Origin: Thermoplasmata archaeon
Lineage (GTDB): Archaea > Thermoplasmatota > Thermoplasmata > Thermoplasmatales > Thermoplasmataceae
Length of the DNA: 5,542 nucleotides
Assembly: GCA_021845325.1 (NCBI GenBank)
Contig: JAKBRR010000140.1
Span: forward strand, 1-5,542
Reading direction: 5' to 3'
Shown: positions 1 to 5,542 of the stretch, in pieces
Position numbering within the stretch: the first letter of the stretch is position 1
Layout of the letters: each line of letters opens with the position of its first letter
Made by a program: the position numbers and the translations under genes
The notes under the pieces: generated by a model
Told to the model about the DNA's origin: nothing
Database searches by the model: none
Seen by the model: the letters and a program-made list of their open reading frames with translations, nothing else

Positions 1-726
1 AAGTATTGATCCAACTCTTTCGAAAAAGAACATATTAATTTCTGCAATTAGATCATCATAATCAACAAGACTGTTCATTGTTTCAGGTGTTCCACGCATA
101 TGCATGACAATACACTTCTTTTTACCAGTCCTGGCAATGTCTATCATCCTGCTGGAAGAAAATCCGGATATATCATTAATGTAGTCAATCTTCTGAGAGA
201 ACATTTTGGCAGTTGAAGTGTTACGGGTATCAAGTGAGATTTCAATATCATTCTCTGGAAGATTGTCAAAGAAAAACTTCAATCTATTCTGCTCATCTTT
301 TGGGTTTACCGTTTCTGCACCAGGTCTTGTACTCTCACCACCTGCATCTATTATGTCCGGTTTGCACAGGTAGAGTCTGTTCAACTCATCTAATTTTGTA
401 AATCTTGATTCAGGATAGAATGAATCCGGGGTTATGTTTGCAATACCCATAAGCTTTGGAAAATTAAATCGATCCGTCAGTTTTTTGAATATTTTAAACG
501 AAAAATCCCTGGAGAAATTGTGAAATTTTGACTGAATCAGTTCTCTCTCAAGGTCTTCTCTATACAGCTTCTTTTCATACCCATATAAATAATCATTGCC
601 GATTCTTATTTTTGACGCTGATTTCTCGTTAGTTTCAGCTCTTTCTTCATTAAATATCTTGAATCTTGCATATGGATCCTTAATATCCTTAACTTTGGAA
701 ACCGGAAAAAGAAATTGGTCCACCAT
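1..726 (-). CDS. folP: Dihydropteroate synthase, N-terminal part (C-terminus beyond the window)
   Basis: This enzyme joins 6-hydroxymethyl-dihydropterin diphosphate to p-aminobenzoate to form 7,8-dihydropteroate, a cytosolic step of folate synthesis. The frame is open for 242 codons from the ATG at 726 to the left edge, so the gene is cut, not broken. The classical TIM-barrel motifs appear in order: GIANITPDSF (94-103, pterin-binding Asn97), GGESTRPGA (129-137), SLDT (164-167, Asp166), INDISG (183-188) and MHMRGTP (208-214). The downstream Lys and Arg motifs that bind substrate lie outside. About 90 residues precede the first motif, far more than the roughly 15-20 usual in bacterial enzymes; this part is charged, has no membrane segment, and I do not recognise it. 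An in-frame ATG at 798 would add 24 residues; I prefer 726 because the upstream codons look non-coding and a TATA-like box sits close before 726. The gene is divergent from the rli1 operon. The family call is firm; the start is less certain. Confidence 0.93.
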   Translation of the reverse strand, partial: MVDQFLFPVSKVKDIKDPYARFKIFNEERAETNEKSASKIRIGNDYLYGYEKKLYREDLERELIQSKFHNFSRDFSFKIFKKLTDRFNFPKLMGIANITPDSFYPESRFTKLDELNRLYLCKPDIIDAGGESTRPGAETVNPKDEQNRLKFFFDNLPENDIEISLDTRNTSTAKMFSQKIDYINDISGFSSSRMIDIARTGKKKCIVMHMRGTPETMNSLVDYDDLIAEINMFFFERVGSIL

Positions 727-850
727 ATTGAATACTCTTTGAAAATTAAAGTTTTCACAGATGGTTAAAAACGAAAAAATTTTAGTTTCCAATAACATTA
801 TTAGCTTTCTTACGATACCTATGTCCTATCAAGTTTCAAAAGGAGTAATC
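727..850. promoter_or_regulatory. Divergent intergenic promoter region (folP / rli1 operon)
   Basis: This AT-rich spacer separates two divergent genes and must hold both promoters. On the minus strand, a purine-rich stretch followed by CTTTAAT (745-751) lies about 22 bases before the folP ATG, which would suit a nearly leaderless transcript. On the plus strand, possible TATA-like boxes are AATTTTAG (778-785, preceded by a run of A that could act as BRE) and ATTATTAG (797-804). These would give leaders of roughly 45 or 25 bases before the start at 851, which agrees with the Shine-Dalgarno site there. The region is certain to be intergenic under the chosen starts; the individual boxes are weak guesses from base composition and spacing. 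No operator-like inverted repeat stands out. Confidence 0.45.
839..845 (+). promoter_or_regulatory. Shine-Dalgarno site that fixes the start of the 143-residue gene
   Basis: AAAGGAG ends 5 bases before the ATG at 851 and pairs well with the anti-Shine-Dalgarno end of archaeal 16S rRNA. The earlier in-frame ATGs at 761 and 821 have no such site, so 851 is the likely start. Confidence 0.75.
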
Positions 851-1282
851 ATGGCAACAGATAATTCTAAGTTAAAGATTCAGGTAACACCCATAAGGAG
901 TTACACAGATATACATGAGCTTTCTACGGCTATAAGCAAAGGTCTCAGCCTTCAGCACAGAAGAATGGTTGCAGAGGAATCTATGGAAGCTGCAGAGCAT
1001 CTCATAAATTTCTTTGGATACAATGATAGAGTCATTGATAATATGCTTGAGCCTGAGGATAGGGATGCGTTCTACACCATGGAAGATATTGGTGTTCTGC
1101 AAACAGAGAGAGAAGAAACCACTCTTTTCGATGGCAGAGAGTGGAGAATTCATTACTGGATTCTTAATGTAAAAAAAATAATTGAGCTTTCAAATATGAA
1201 GATAGATGAAAGAGAACTCATCGCAGATACTGAATTTTCCATATATCAGGAGATCCCGGACGAGTACTGGAAGCCTAATTAG
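851..1282 (+). CDS. Conserved archaeal protein of unknown function (possibly DUF6015-like)
   Basis: The function is unknown. The protein has 143 residues, is acidic, and has no signal peptide, membrane segment or cysteine, so it is probably cytosolic. Residues 20-57 look helical and end in FFGY. A strongly patterned core follows: DRVIDNMLEPEDRDAFYTM (59-77), then GVLQTEREE (81-89) and FDGREWRIHYWIL (93-105). A helix followed by a charged two-strand hairpin is what a winged-helix-like domain would show; this is inferred from the pattern only. From memory the core resembles the DUF6015 family of Thermoplasmata, which I could not check. The last 38 residues are charged and end in DEYWKPN. The start at 851 is chosen for its Shine-Dalgarno site; starting at 761 would add 30 residues that look non-coding. 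It is the first gene of a tight operon with rli1 (8-base gap) and tgtA, which suggests a role linked to ribosomes or tRNA. Confidence 0.82.
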   Translation: MATDNSKLKIQVTPIRSYTDIHELSTAISKGLSLQHRRMVAEESMEAAEHLINFFGYNDRVIDNMLEPEDRDAFYTMEDIGVLQTEREETTLFDGREWRIHYWILNVKKIIELSNMKIDERELIADTEFSIYQEIPDEYWKPN

Positions 1283-1284
1283 GA
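1281..1284 (+). promoter_or_regulatory. Weak Shine-Dalgarno site for rli1, overlapping the upstream stop codon
   Basis: AGGA overlaps the TAG of the preceding gene and lies 6 bases before the rli1 ATG at 1291. The overlap suggests that ribosomes ending the first gene help start rli1. Confidence 0.45.
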
Positions 1285-1290
1285 ATACAG

Positions 1291-3066
1291 ATGCATATTG
1301 CAATTTTGGACCATGAGAAATGCCATCCTAAGAAATGCCATCGGGAGTGTCAATATTATTGCCCACCTGTGAGGAGTGGAATAAAGACAATAGATTTTCC
1401 GGGTCCGGACACACAGCCAATTATTACCGAATCCCTGTGTATAGGATGTGGAATATGCCCTAAAAGATGCCCATTTGGCGCAATAAAAATTATAGGTATT
1501 CCAGATGAACTAAACAGGGATATAATCCACCAGTACGGTCTAAATTCATTCCGCCTCTATTCCATGCCGATGCCTGAAAAGAATGCGGTAACAGCCATCC
1601 TTGGCTCAAATGGAATGGGAAAGACCACAACCATGAATATATTATCAGGATTGGTTGTTCCCAATTTTGGAGATTATGAATCGAAACCTGACAAGGATAA
1701 GGTTATAGAAAGATATTCAAAATCAATTCTAGGTCAATATTTTAGAGATATATATGATGGAAAAAGAAAGACAGTTCTCAAAAGCCAGTTCGTGGATCAG
1801 ATACCAAGAATAGCAAAGGGAACCATAAGAGAAATCCTTGAAAAGGCAAATATATCCGGAAAGCTGGATGAAGTCGTTCAGGATCTCAATTTGACCAACT
1901 CACTTTCAAAGGATGTCAAATCCGCCTCTGGCGGAGAATTGCAGAAACTTGCTATTGGAACGGCATTTCTCAAGGATGCAGACATTCTACTCATCGATGA
2001 AATGACTTCATATCTAGATATTTCCGAGCGTTTGAACATTGCAATAAAGATTCAGGAAATGGCAAAGAAGAAGACAGTATTCGTTGTTGAGCATGATCTT
2101 GCCATACTGGACTGGATTGCTGACTCAGTTCATCTGGTATATGGTCAATCCGGAGGATATGGAGTTACCGTAAAACAGAAATCTTCCAGCAAGGCAATCA
2201 ATGAATTTCTGTCAGGTTATCTTCAGGAGGAAAACGTCAGGATAAGACCATATAGCATAGATTTTGATGAAAAAGGTTTTGTCAGAACACAGGTTTCTCC
2301 GGAACTTGTAAGATGGAACAATTTCACCATAAATTTGGGCGATTTCACTCTGGAAGCAAAGGAAGGAAGTATTGAGACAAGCTCAGTCATTGGCGTACTT
2401 GGCGCAAACGCCTTAGGGAAAACTACATTTGTAAAAGTACTGGCAGGTGTAACAGAAGCAAAGGATGCAATTGTTGAGCCCAGGGTAAGAATAGCCTATA
2501 AGCCACAATATATTAGCACTGAATATGAAGGAAGTGTATCTGAACTTATATATGCCACAGTTAAGGAAAGGTTCGATGATTCTTTTCTTAAGGTTGAACT
2601 GTTTAAGCCACTGGAAATTGACTCACTGATGGAACAGAGCGTTTCATCCCTGTCCGGTGGTGAACTTCAAAGACTTTCCATTGCAATAACTCTTGCCACC
2701 GATGCTGACCTTTATCTCATGGACGAACCTTCTGCCAATCTGGATAGCACATACAGGATGATCTGCGCCAGGGTAATACGAAAAATAATGGAATCAAACA
2801 GAAAAAGTGCTCTTGTTGTTGACCATGATGTGTATTTTATTGATCTAATCTCAGATTCCATGATGGTGTTTGGTGGGGAACCCGGCAGGAAAGGCTATAC
2901 AATGGGTCCAATGAAAATGGAAGACGGAATGAATACTTTCCTTAAGATGGCAAACATAACATTTAGAAGAGACCATAATACGAAAAGACCACGTATAAAT
3001 AAATTGAACAGCAGCCTGGACCGAGAGCAAAAATATACTGGCAATTACTATTATAAAGGTCATTGA
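1291..3066 (+). CDS. rli1: Ribosome-recycling ATPase ABCE1/Rli1
   Basis: This essential cytosolic twin-ATPase splits ribosomes into subunits after termination or rescue, working with aRF1 or Pelota. The 591-residue length is usual for the family. The N-terminal iron-sulfur domain has all eight cysteines (11, 16, 20, 24, 50, 53, 56, 60) for two [4Fe-4S] clusters, including LCIGCGICPKRCPFGA. NBD1: Walker A GSNGMGKTT (105-113), Q-loop Gln166, signature ASGGELQ (212-218), Walker B ILLIDE (232-237), switch His268. NBD2: Walker A GANALGKTT (371-379), Q-loop Gln406, signature LSGGELQ (454-460), Walker B LYLMDE (474-479), switch His512. The C-terminal hinge ITFRRD...RPRINKLNS (556-574) is diagnostic. 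Both catalytic glutamates (237, 479) are present. Oddities: the NBD1 signature begins with Ala instead of Leu, DEP is DEM (236-238), and Walker A of NBD2 has Ala where Gly is usual (374). It lies 8 bases after the unknown gene and 1 base before tgtA. Confidence 0.98.
   Translation: MHIAILDHEKCHPKKCHRECQYYCPPVRSGIKTIDFPGPDTQPIITESLCIGCGICPKRCPFGAIKIIGIPDELNRDIIHQYGLNSFRLYSMPMPEKNAVTAILGSNGMGKTTTMNILSGLVVPNFGDYESKPDKDKVIERYSKSILGQYFRDIYDGKRKTVLKSQFVDQIPRIAKGTIREILEKANISGKLDEVVQDLNLTNSLSKDVKSASGGELQKLAIGTAFLKDADILLIDEMTSYLDISERLNIAIKIQEMAKKKTVFVVEHDLAILDWIADSVHLVYGQSGGYGVTVKQKSSSKAINEFLSGYLQEENVRIRPYSIDFDEKGFVRTQVSPELVRWNNFTINLGDFTLEAKEGSIETSSVIGVLGANALGKTTFVKVLAGVTEAKDAIVEPRVRIAYKPQYISTEYEGSVSELIYATVKERFDDSFLKVELFKPLEIDSLMEQSVSSLSGGELQRLSIAITLATDADLYLMDEPSANLDSTYRMICARVIRKIMESNRKSALVVDHDVYFIDLISDSMMVFGGEPGRKGYTMGPMKMEDGMNTFLKMANITFRRDHNTKRPRINKLNSSLDREQKYTGNYYYKGH
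3055..3060 (+). promoter_or_regulatory. Shine-Dalgarno site for tgtA inside the rli1 coding end
   Basis: AAAGGT lies 7 bases before the tgtA ATG at 3068, within the last codons of rli1. With only one base between the rli1 TGA and the tgtA ATG, translation of the two is probably coupled. Confidence 0.6.
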
Positions 3067-3067
3067 A

Positions 3068-4930
3068 ATGGATCTTATTCACAGAGAGGGTCTGGCCAGG
3101 GTAGGAAAATTTTCCACGCAACACGGAACCATTTCGACACCAACCATAATGCCTGTAATAAATCCAAATATTCGCACTATTTCCATCGAAGAAATGAAAA
3201 AAATGGGAATGGAAGCAATCATAACAAATAGTTACATCATAAGAAGAAATGATGATCTCAGGACTCATGCTATTGAAAAAGGTCTTCATGACTTAATGGG
3301 ATTCAACGGTCCAATAATGACAGATTCCGGGACATTTCAGAGTTATGTTTATGGGGATATAGAATATGGAAACACTGAAATTGTGGATTTCCAGGAGAAA
3401 ATAGGAAGCGATATATCTACTATTCTAGATATATTTTCAGTTCCCGAAGATACACATGAAAGGGCAGAAGCAGCTGTAAATGAAACATACAGGCGAATGA
3501 ATGAGATATCTGGAGAAAGGAAGACCATTCTTGCCGGGCCAATACAGGGTTCAATATACAACGATCTCAGGGAAAAAAGTGCAAAGCTTATGTCCGGAAC
3601 AGGTGCAGGTTATCTTCCCATAGGTGGAGTAGTTCCTCTTCTGGAACAATACCGTTACGGTAAGCTATGCGAAATAATCATAAATTCAAAACTCAATGCG
3701 TCTTTTGACAAACCCATACATCTCTTTGGAGGAGGGCATCCAATGTTCATGGGCATGGCGGTATTGCTGGGAGTCGATATATTTGATTCTGCTTCATATG
3801 TAAAATACGCAAGGGATGGAAGATTACTATTCCAGGAAGGAACAAGGGATTTGAAGGAGATAATGGAGTTTCCAATGTGGAGTCCCATTTATGGTAAATA
3901 TACAGCAAAGGAATTGAAAGAGTCCCCCCTGGAGGAAAGAACCAGAGTTCTGGCTCATCATAACCTGTTTACTATTTTCATGGAATTAAGGGAGATAAGA
4001 GAACGGATCTATGAACAGACACTCTGGCAGTACGTTGAGGAAAAATCAAGAGCTCACCCTGCTCTATTTGCTGCTTTCAGGAACATACTAAAGTATAGAG
4101 AGAAACTAGAGCCATTCTTTGAACTTTATCGAAAACCACCATTGTATTATTTTGATGAAAGTTCGCAATTAAATCCATATTTTGTAAGGCTGCAAAAATT
4201 CATATCAGACAATCCCAGATTCAATCTTGAAAAAAATTATGTTCCAGATGGGGCATGGCAGCCTTCGAGACTCTCAGGGATGTTCATAACCGAGCAGTAT
4301 GAAAAATCCAGTTTGCCTTATTTCATAAACTGGATGGGCATTGATGTTCCGGTTGAACTGGAAGAAGCTTACCCTGTTGAACAGGTTATCGATACAGATC
4401 ATTATATGGAATCCGGACCATGTGATACTCCTGAAATTCCTGCTTCAAGAAGTAAAAGGGTAAGAGATTTTGACCTGGAAAAGATTAGAACACTTTGTGA
4501 TTTCCAATTTGGATGTGGAACTGGAAAGCAAGTCTTTCCAGATAAAAGTGAAATCATAAAATCTAAGGCCACGGGGCGAATTAGAACAGTTAGCTTAAAT
4601 GGAAAGTTTCTGGCAACTATGAGAGCCCATGATGGCTTCCTTGGTTTGAATATTGAAGGTGGAAATAGACTTCTACAGACAGTGAAGTATCCTGCAAACA
4701 GGGTAGTTGTGAATGAGGACAGTGCTGAATACAATGCCAGGGGTTACAATGTTTTTCGCAAGTTTGTGATCGACTTTGATCCTCATATTATCCCGTTAAA
4801 TGACGTTCTTGTTGTAGATTCGGACGACAATCTGCTCGCTGTTGGAAGGGCCATGCTTTCCGGAATTGAGATGGCAACGTACAGGGGTGGAATGGTTGTT
4901 AGCGTTAATCATCATACCAGGGAGAGATAG
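3068..4930 (+). CDS. tgtA: Archaeosine tRNA-guanine transglycosylase (TgtA), zinc ligands lost
   Basis: TgtA swaps guanine 15 in the tRNA D-arm for preQ0, the precursor of archaeosine, which stabilises the tRNA core. The protein has 620 residues, against about 580 for the Pyrococcus horikoshii enzyme as I recall it. The catalytic barrel (about 1-350) has ITNSYII (51-57), TDSGTFQ (85-91, Asp86), LDI with Asp121, IQGS (159-162), GGVVPLLE (186-193), LFGGGHP (219-225) and DIFDSASY (237-244), whose Asp240 matches the Pyrococcus nucleophile. ERTRVLAHHNL (290-300) is also conserved. The family zinc site CxCxxC is instead M270, S272 and Y275; only His298 remains. A longer, unrecognised segment (about 383-465) leads to the C-terminal domains with FQFGCG (479-484). 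A PUA RNA-binding domain closes the protein (about 540-615), with VVVN (546-549), VLVVD (580-584) and LLAVGRAMLSG (589-599). The catalytic Asp240 argues against the partner enzyme ArcS. It is the last gene of the operon. Confidence 0.96.
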   Translation: MDLIHREGLARVGKFSTQHGTISTPTIMPVINPNIRTISIEEMKKMGMEAIITNSYIIRRNDDLRTHAIEKGLHDLMGFNGPIMTDSGTFQSYVYGDIEYGNTEIVDFQEKIGSDISTILDIFSVPEDTHERAEAAVNETYRRMNEISGERKTILAGPIQGSIYNDLREKSAKLMSGTGAGYLPIGGVVPLLEQYRYGKLCEIIINSKLNASFDKPIHLFGGGHPMFMGMAVLLGVDIFDSASYVKYARDGRLLFQEGTRDLKEIMEFPMWSPIYGKYTAKELKESPLEERTRVLAHHNLFTIFMELREIRERIYEQTLWQYVEEKSRAHPALFAAFRNILKYREKLEPFFELYRKPPLYYFDESSQLNPYFVRLQKFISDNPRFNLEKNYVPDGAWQPSRLSGMFITEQYEKSSLPYFINWMGIDVPVELEEAYPVEQVIDTDHYMESGPCDTPEIPASRSKRVRDFDLEKIRTLCDFQFGCGTGKQVFPDKSEIIKSKATGRIRTVSLNGKFLATMRAHDGFLGLNIEGGNRLLQTVKYPANRVVVNEDSAEYNARGYNVFRKFVIDFDPHIIPLNDVLVVDSDDNLLAVGRAMLSGIEMATYRGGMVVSVNHHTRER

Positions 4931-4938
4931 TTTATAAT
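4931..4938. other. Eight-base convergent gap between tgtA and the transporter gene
   Basis: TTTATAAT separates the tgtA TAG from the transporter TGA on the other strand. It is too short for two independent terminators, so the two transcripts probably overlap in each other's coding ends. Confidence 0.8.
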
Positions 4939-5542
4939 TCATGGAACAACTGGGTGGGTCAGATTATTTTTAGATCTCAAATATGCATCGATCACCGAGA
5001 TAAACATGGCTGATATCATTATGGCACCTCCTATTATTGTATAAATCCCTATCTGGTCATCTACTAAAATATAGGAAAAAATAGCAGCGAAAATGGGCTC
5101 GGTAACCAGCACAACACCTGCTTTCTCCGGCTTTACATAAATGAGTGCTCGGTTAATCAGGAAATAACCCATGATCCCTGCAAAAATGGCTGTGAAGATC
5201 AGCGTGAATATTACAAGAGGGGATAAGAGATCATAATATATGGTGAACGTTGGTATTGTTATCAATGAAAATACTGCTACGGTGAACATCTGGTAAAAAG
5301 TGAATTTCATGGAGTCAATACGGGAAGAGTGTTTGGAAACATAGGCAATCTGAAGAGCATATCCTATGGCACAAATTACAGTTAAGATATTTCCGTATTC
5401 CACTGATGATGATCCGGATACTCCGTCTGAGAGGATTATTAACCCTATCATGGCTATTAGAACCGCTGCCCAGTCTATTCTGGAAACCTTACTCTTGAGA
5501 TAAACATAGGAAAGCAATGGCACTATGACGACATATAGACCT
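4939..5542 (-). CDS. EamA/DMT-superfamily transporter, C-terminal part (N-terminus beyond the window)
   Basis: This is an inner-membrane protein of the drug/metabolite transporter superfamily; members usually export or exchange small metabolites, and the substrate cannot be told here. The 200 visible residues begin GLYVVIVPLLSYVYLK, the typical end of the first EamA repeat, and continue with about six more hydrophobic segments separated by short charged loops. The second repeat is complete and ends with the family-like YVKPEKAGVVLVTEPIFAA followed by a last helix and a short basic, polar tail. Full-length members have about 10 helices and 290-300 residues, so roughly 90-100 residues are missing. 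A GTG at 5523 could be taken as a start, but the frame stays open to the edge with family-typical sequence, so the gene is cut by the window and not short. It runs towards tgtA and is probably unrelated to it. Confidence 0.88.
   Translation of the reverse strand, partial: GLYVVIVPLLSYVYLKSKVSRIDWAAVLIAMIGLIILSDGVSGSSSVEYGNILTVICAIGYALQIAYVSKHSSRIDSMKFTFYQMFTVAVFSLITIPTFTIYYDLLSPLVIFTLIFTAIFAGIMGYFLINRALIYVKPEKAGVVLVTEPIFAAIFSYILVDDQIGIYTIIGGAIMISAMFISVIDAYLRSKNNLTHPVVP
4964..4971 (+). terminator. Possible T-rich terminator of the rli1-tgtA operon
   Basis: TTATTTTT lies 33 bases after the tgtA stop, inside the 3' end of the convergent transporter gene. Archaeal RNA polymerase can terminate at short T tracts without a hairpin, and this is the first run of five T after tgtA. 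No comparable tract is seen on the opposite strand just beyond the transporter stop. The call rests on composition only. Confidence 0.3.

Noticed and set aside
213..401. A 62-residue plus-strand reading frame.
   Set aside because: It lies opposite well-conserved dihydropteroate synthase motifs and its sequence has no protein-like pattern.
761..850. A start at 761 (or 821) for the small operon gene, adding 30 (or 10) residues.
   Set aside because: Neither ATG has a Shine-Dalgarno site, the extra residues look non-coding, and the ATG at 851 has a strong AAAGGAG at the right distance.
2963..3289. A 108-residue minus-strand reading frame, and similar ones at 4402-4734 and 872-1153.
   Set aside because: They lie opposite conserved parts of rli1, tgtA or the small gene, and have no start signals or recognisable motifs.
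3068..4930. That this gene is ArcS/TgtA2, the partner enzyme that acts on preQ0-tRNA.
   Set aside because: Asp240, Asp86 and the full base-binding set of the transglycosylase are present, which ArcS lacks as I recall.
5521..5523. GTG as the start of the transporter gene.
   Set aside because: The frame is open to the window edge and the upstream codons encode GLYVVI, typical inside an EamA protein, so this Val is internal.
1..5542. TCCGG recurring many times across the window, as a possible dispersed repeat or recognition site.
   Set aside because: Nearly all copies fall in coding sequence, often as Ser-Gly or Pro/Ser codons, with no regular spacing or shared flanks, so codon preference explains them.
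1..5542. Mobile elements, CRISPR arrays, tRNA or rRNA genes, toxin-antitoxin or defence genes.
   Set aside because: No transposase motif, regular repeats, cloverleaf-like sequence or defence domain was seen; the window is almost wholly filled by housekeeping-type genes.

Overview
The window looks like a piece of an archaeal chromosome, most likely from the Thermoplasmata (a Ferroplasma/Thermoplasma/Cuniculiplasma-type organism). Three things point there. It carries an ABCE1/Rli1 ribosome-recycling ATPase and an archaeosine tRNA-guanine transglycosylase, which together mark Archaea. It has a small protein that resembles a family I remember from Thermoplasmata. The DNA is moderately AT-rich, uses AGA/AGG for Arg and ATA for Ile heavily, and is gene-dense with very short gaps. 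The exact genus cannot be read from the sequence alone.

Layout. From the left edge to 726 (minus strand) lies the N-terminal part of a dihydropteroate synthase (folate synthesis); the window cuts off its C-terminus. A 124-base divergent promoter region follows (727-850). Then comes a tight plus-strand operon: a 143-residue conserved protein of unknown function (851-1282), rli1 (1291-3066) and tgtA (3068-4930). The gaps inside the operon are 8 bases and 1 base. After an 8-base convergent gap, the C-terminal part of an EamA/DMT-type membrane transporter runs on the minus strand to the right edge (4939-5542); its N-terminus lies outside.

How the genes fit together. The operon looks like a translation module. 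Rli1 splits ribosomes after termination. TgtA swaps a guanine in the tRNA D-arm for preQ0, the first tRNA-bound step of archaeosine synthesis. The small upstream protein is presumably co-expressed with them. The folate gene shares only a divergent promoter region, although folate and archaeosine precursors both derive from GTP through dihydroneopterin triphosphate. The transporter is a convergent neighbour with no evident link.

Most notable is that TgtA keeps its catalytic and base-binding residues but has lost all three zinc-binding cysteines of the family. It also has a longer segment between the catalytic and C-terminal domains. Rli1 departs from consensus in several ATPase motifs. The unknown first gene of the operon is the best candidate for undescribed biology. 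I see no mobile element, CRISPR array, RNA gene or defence system.
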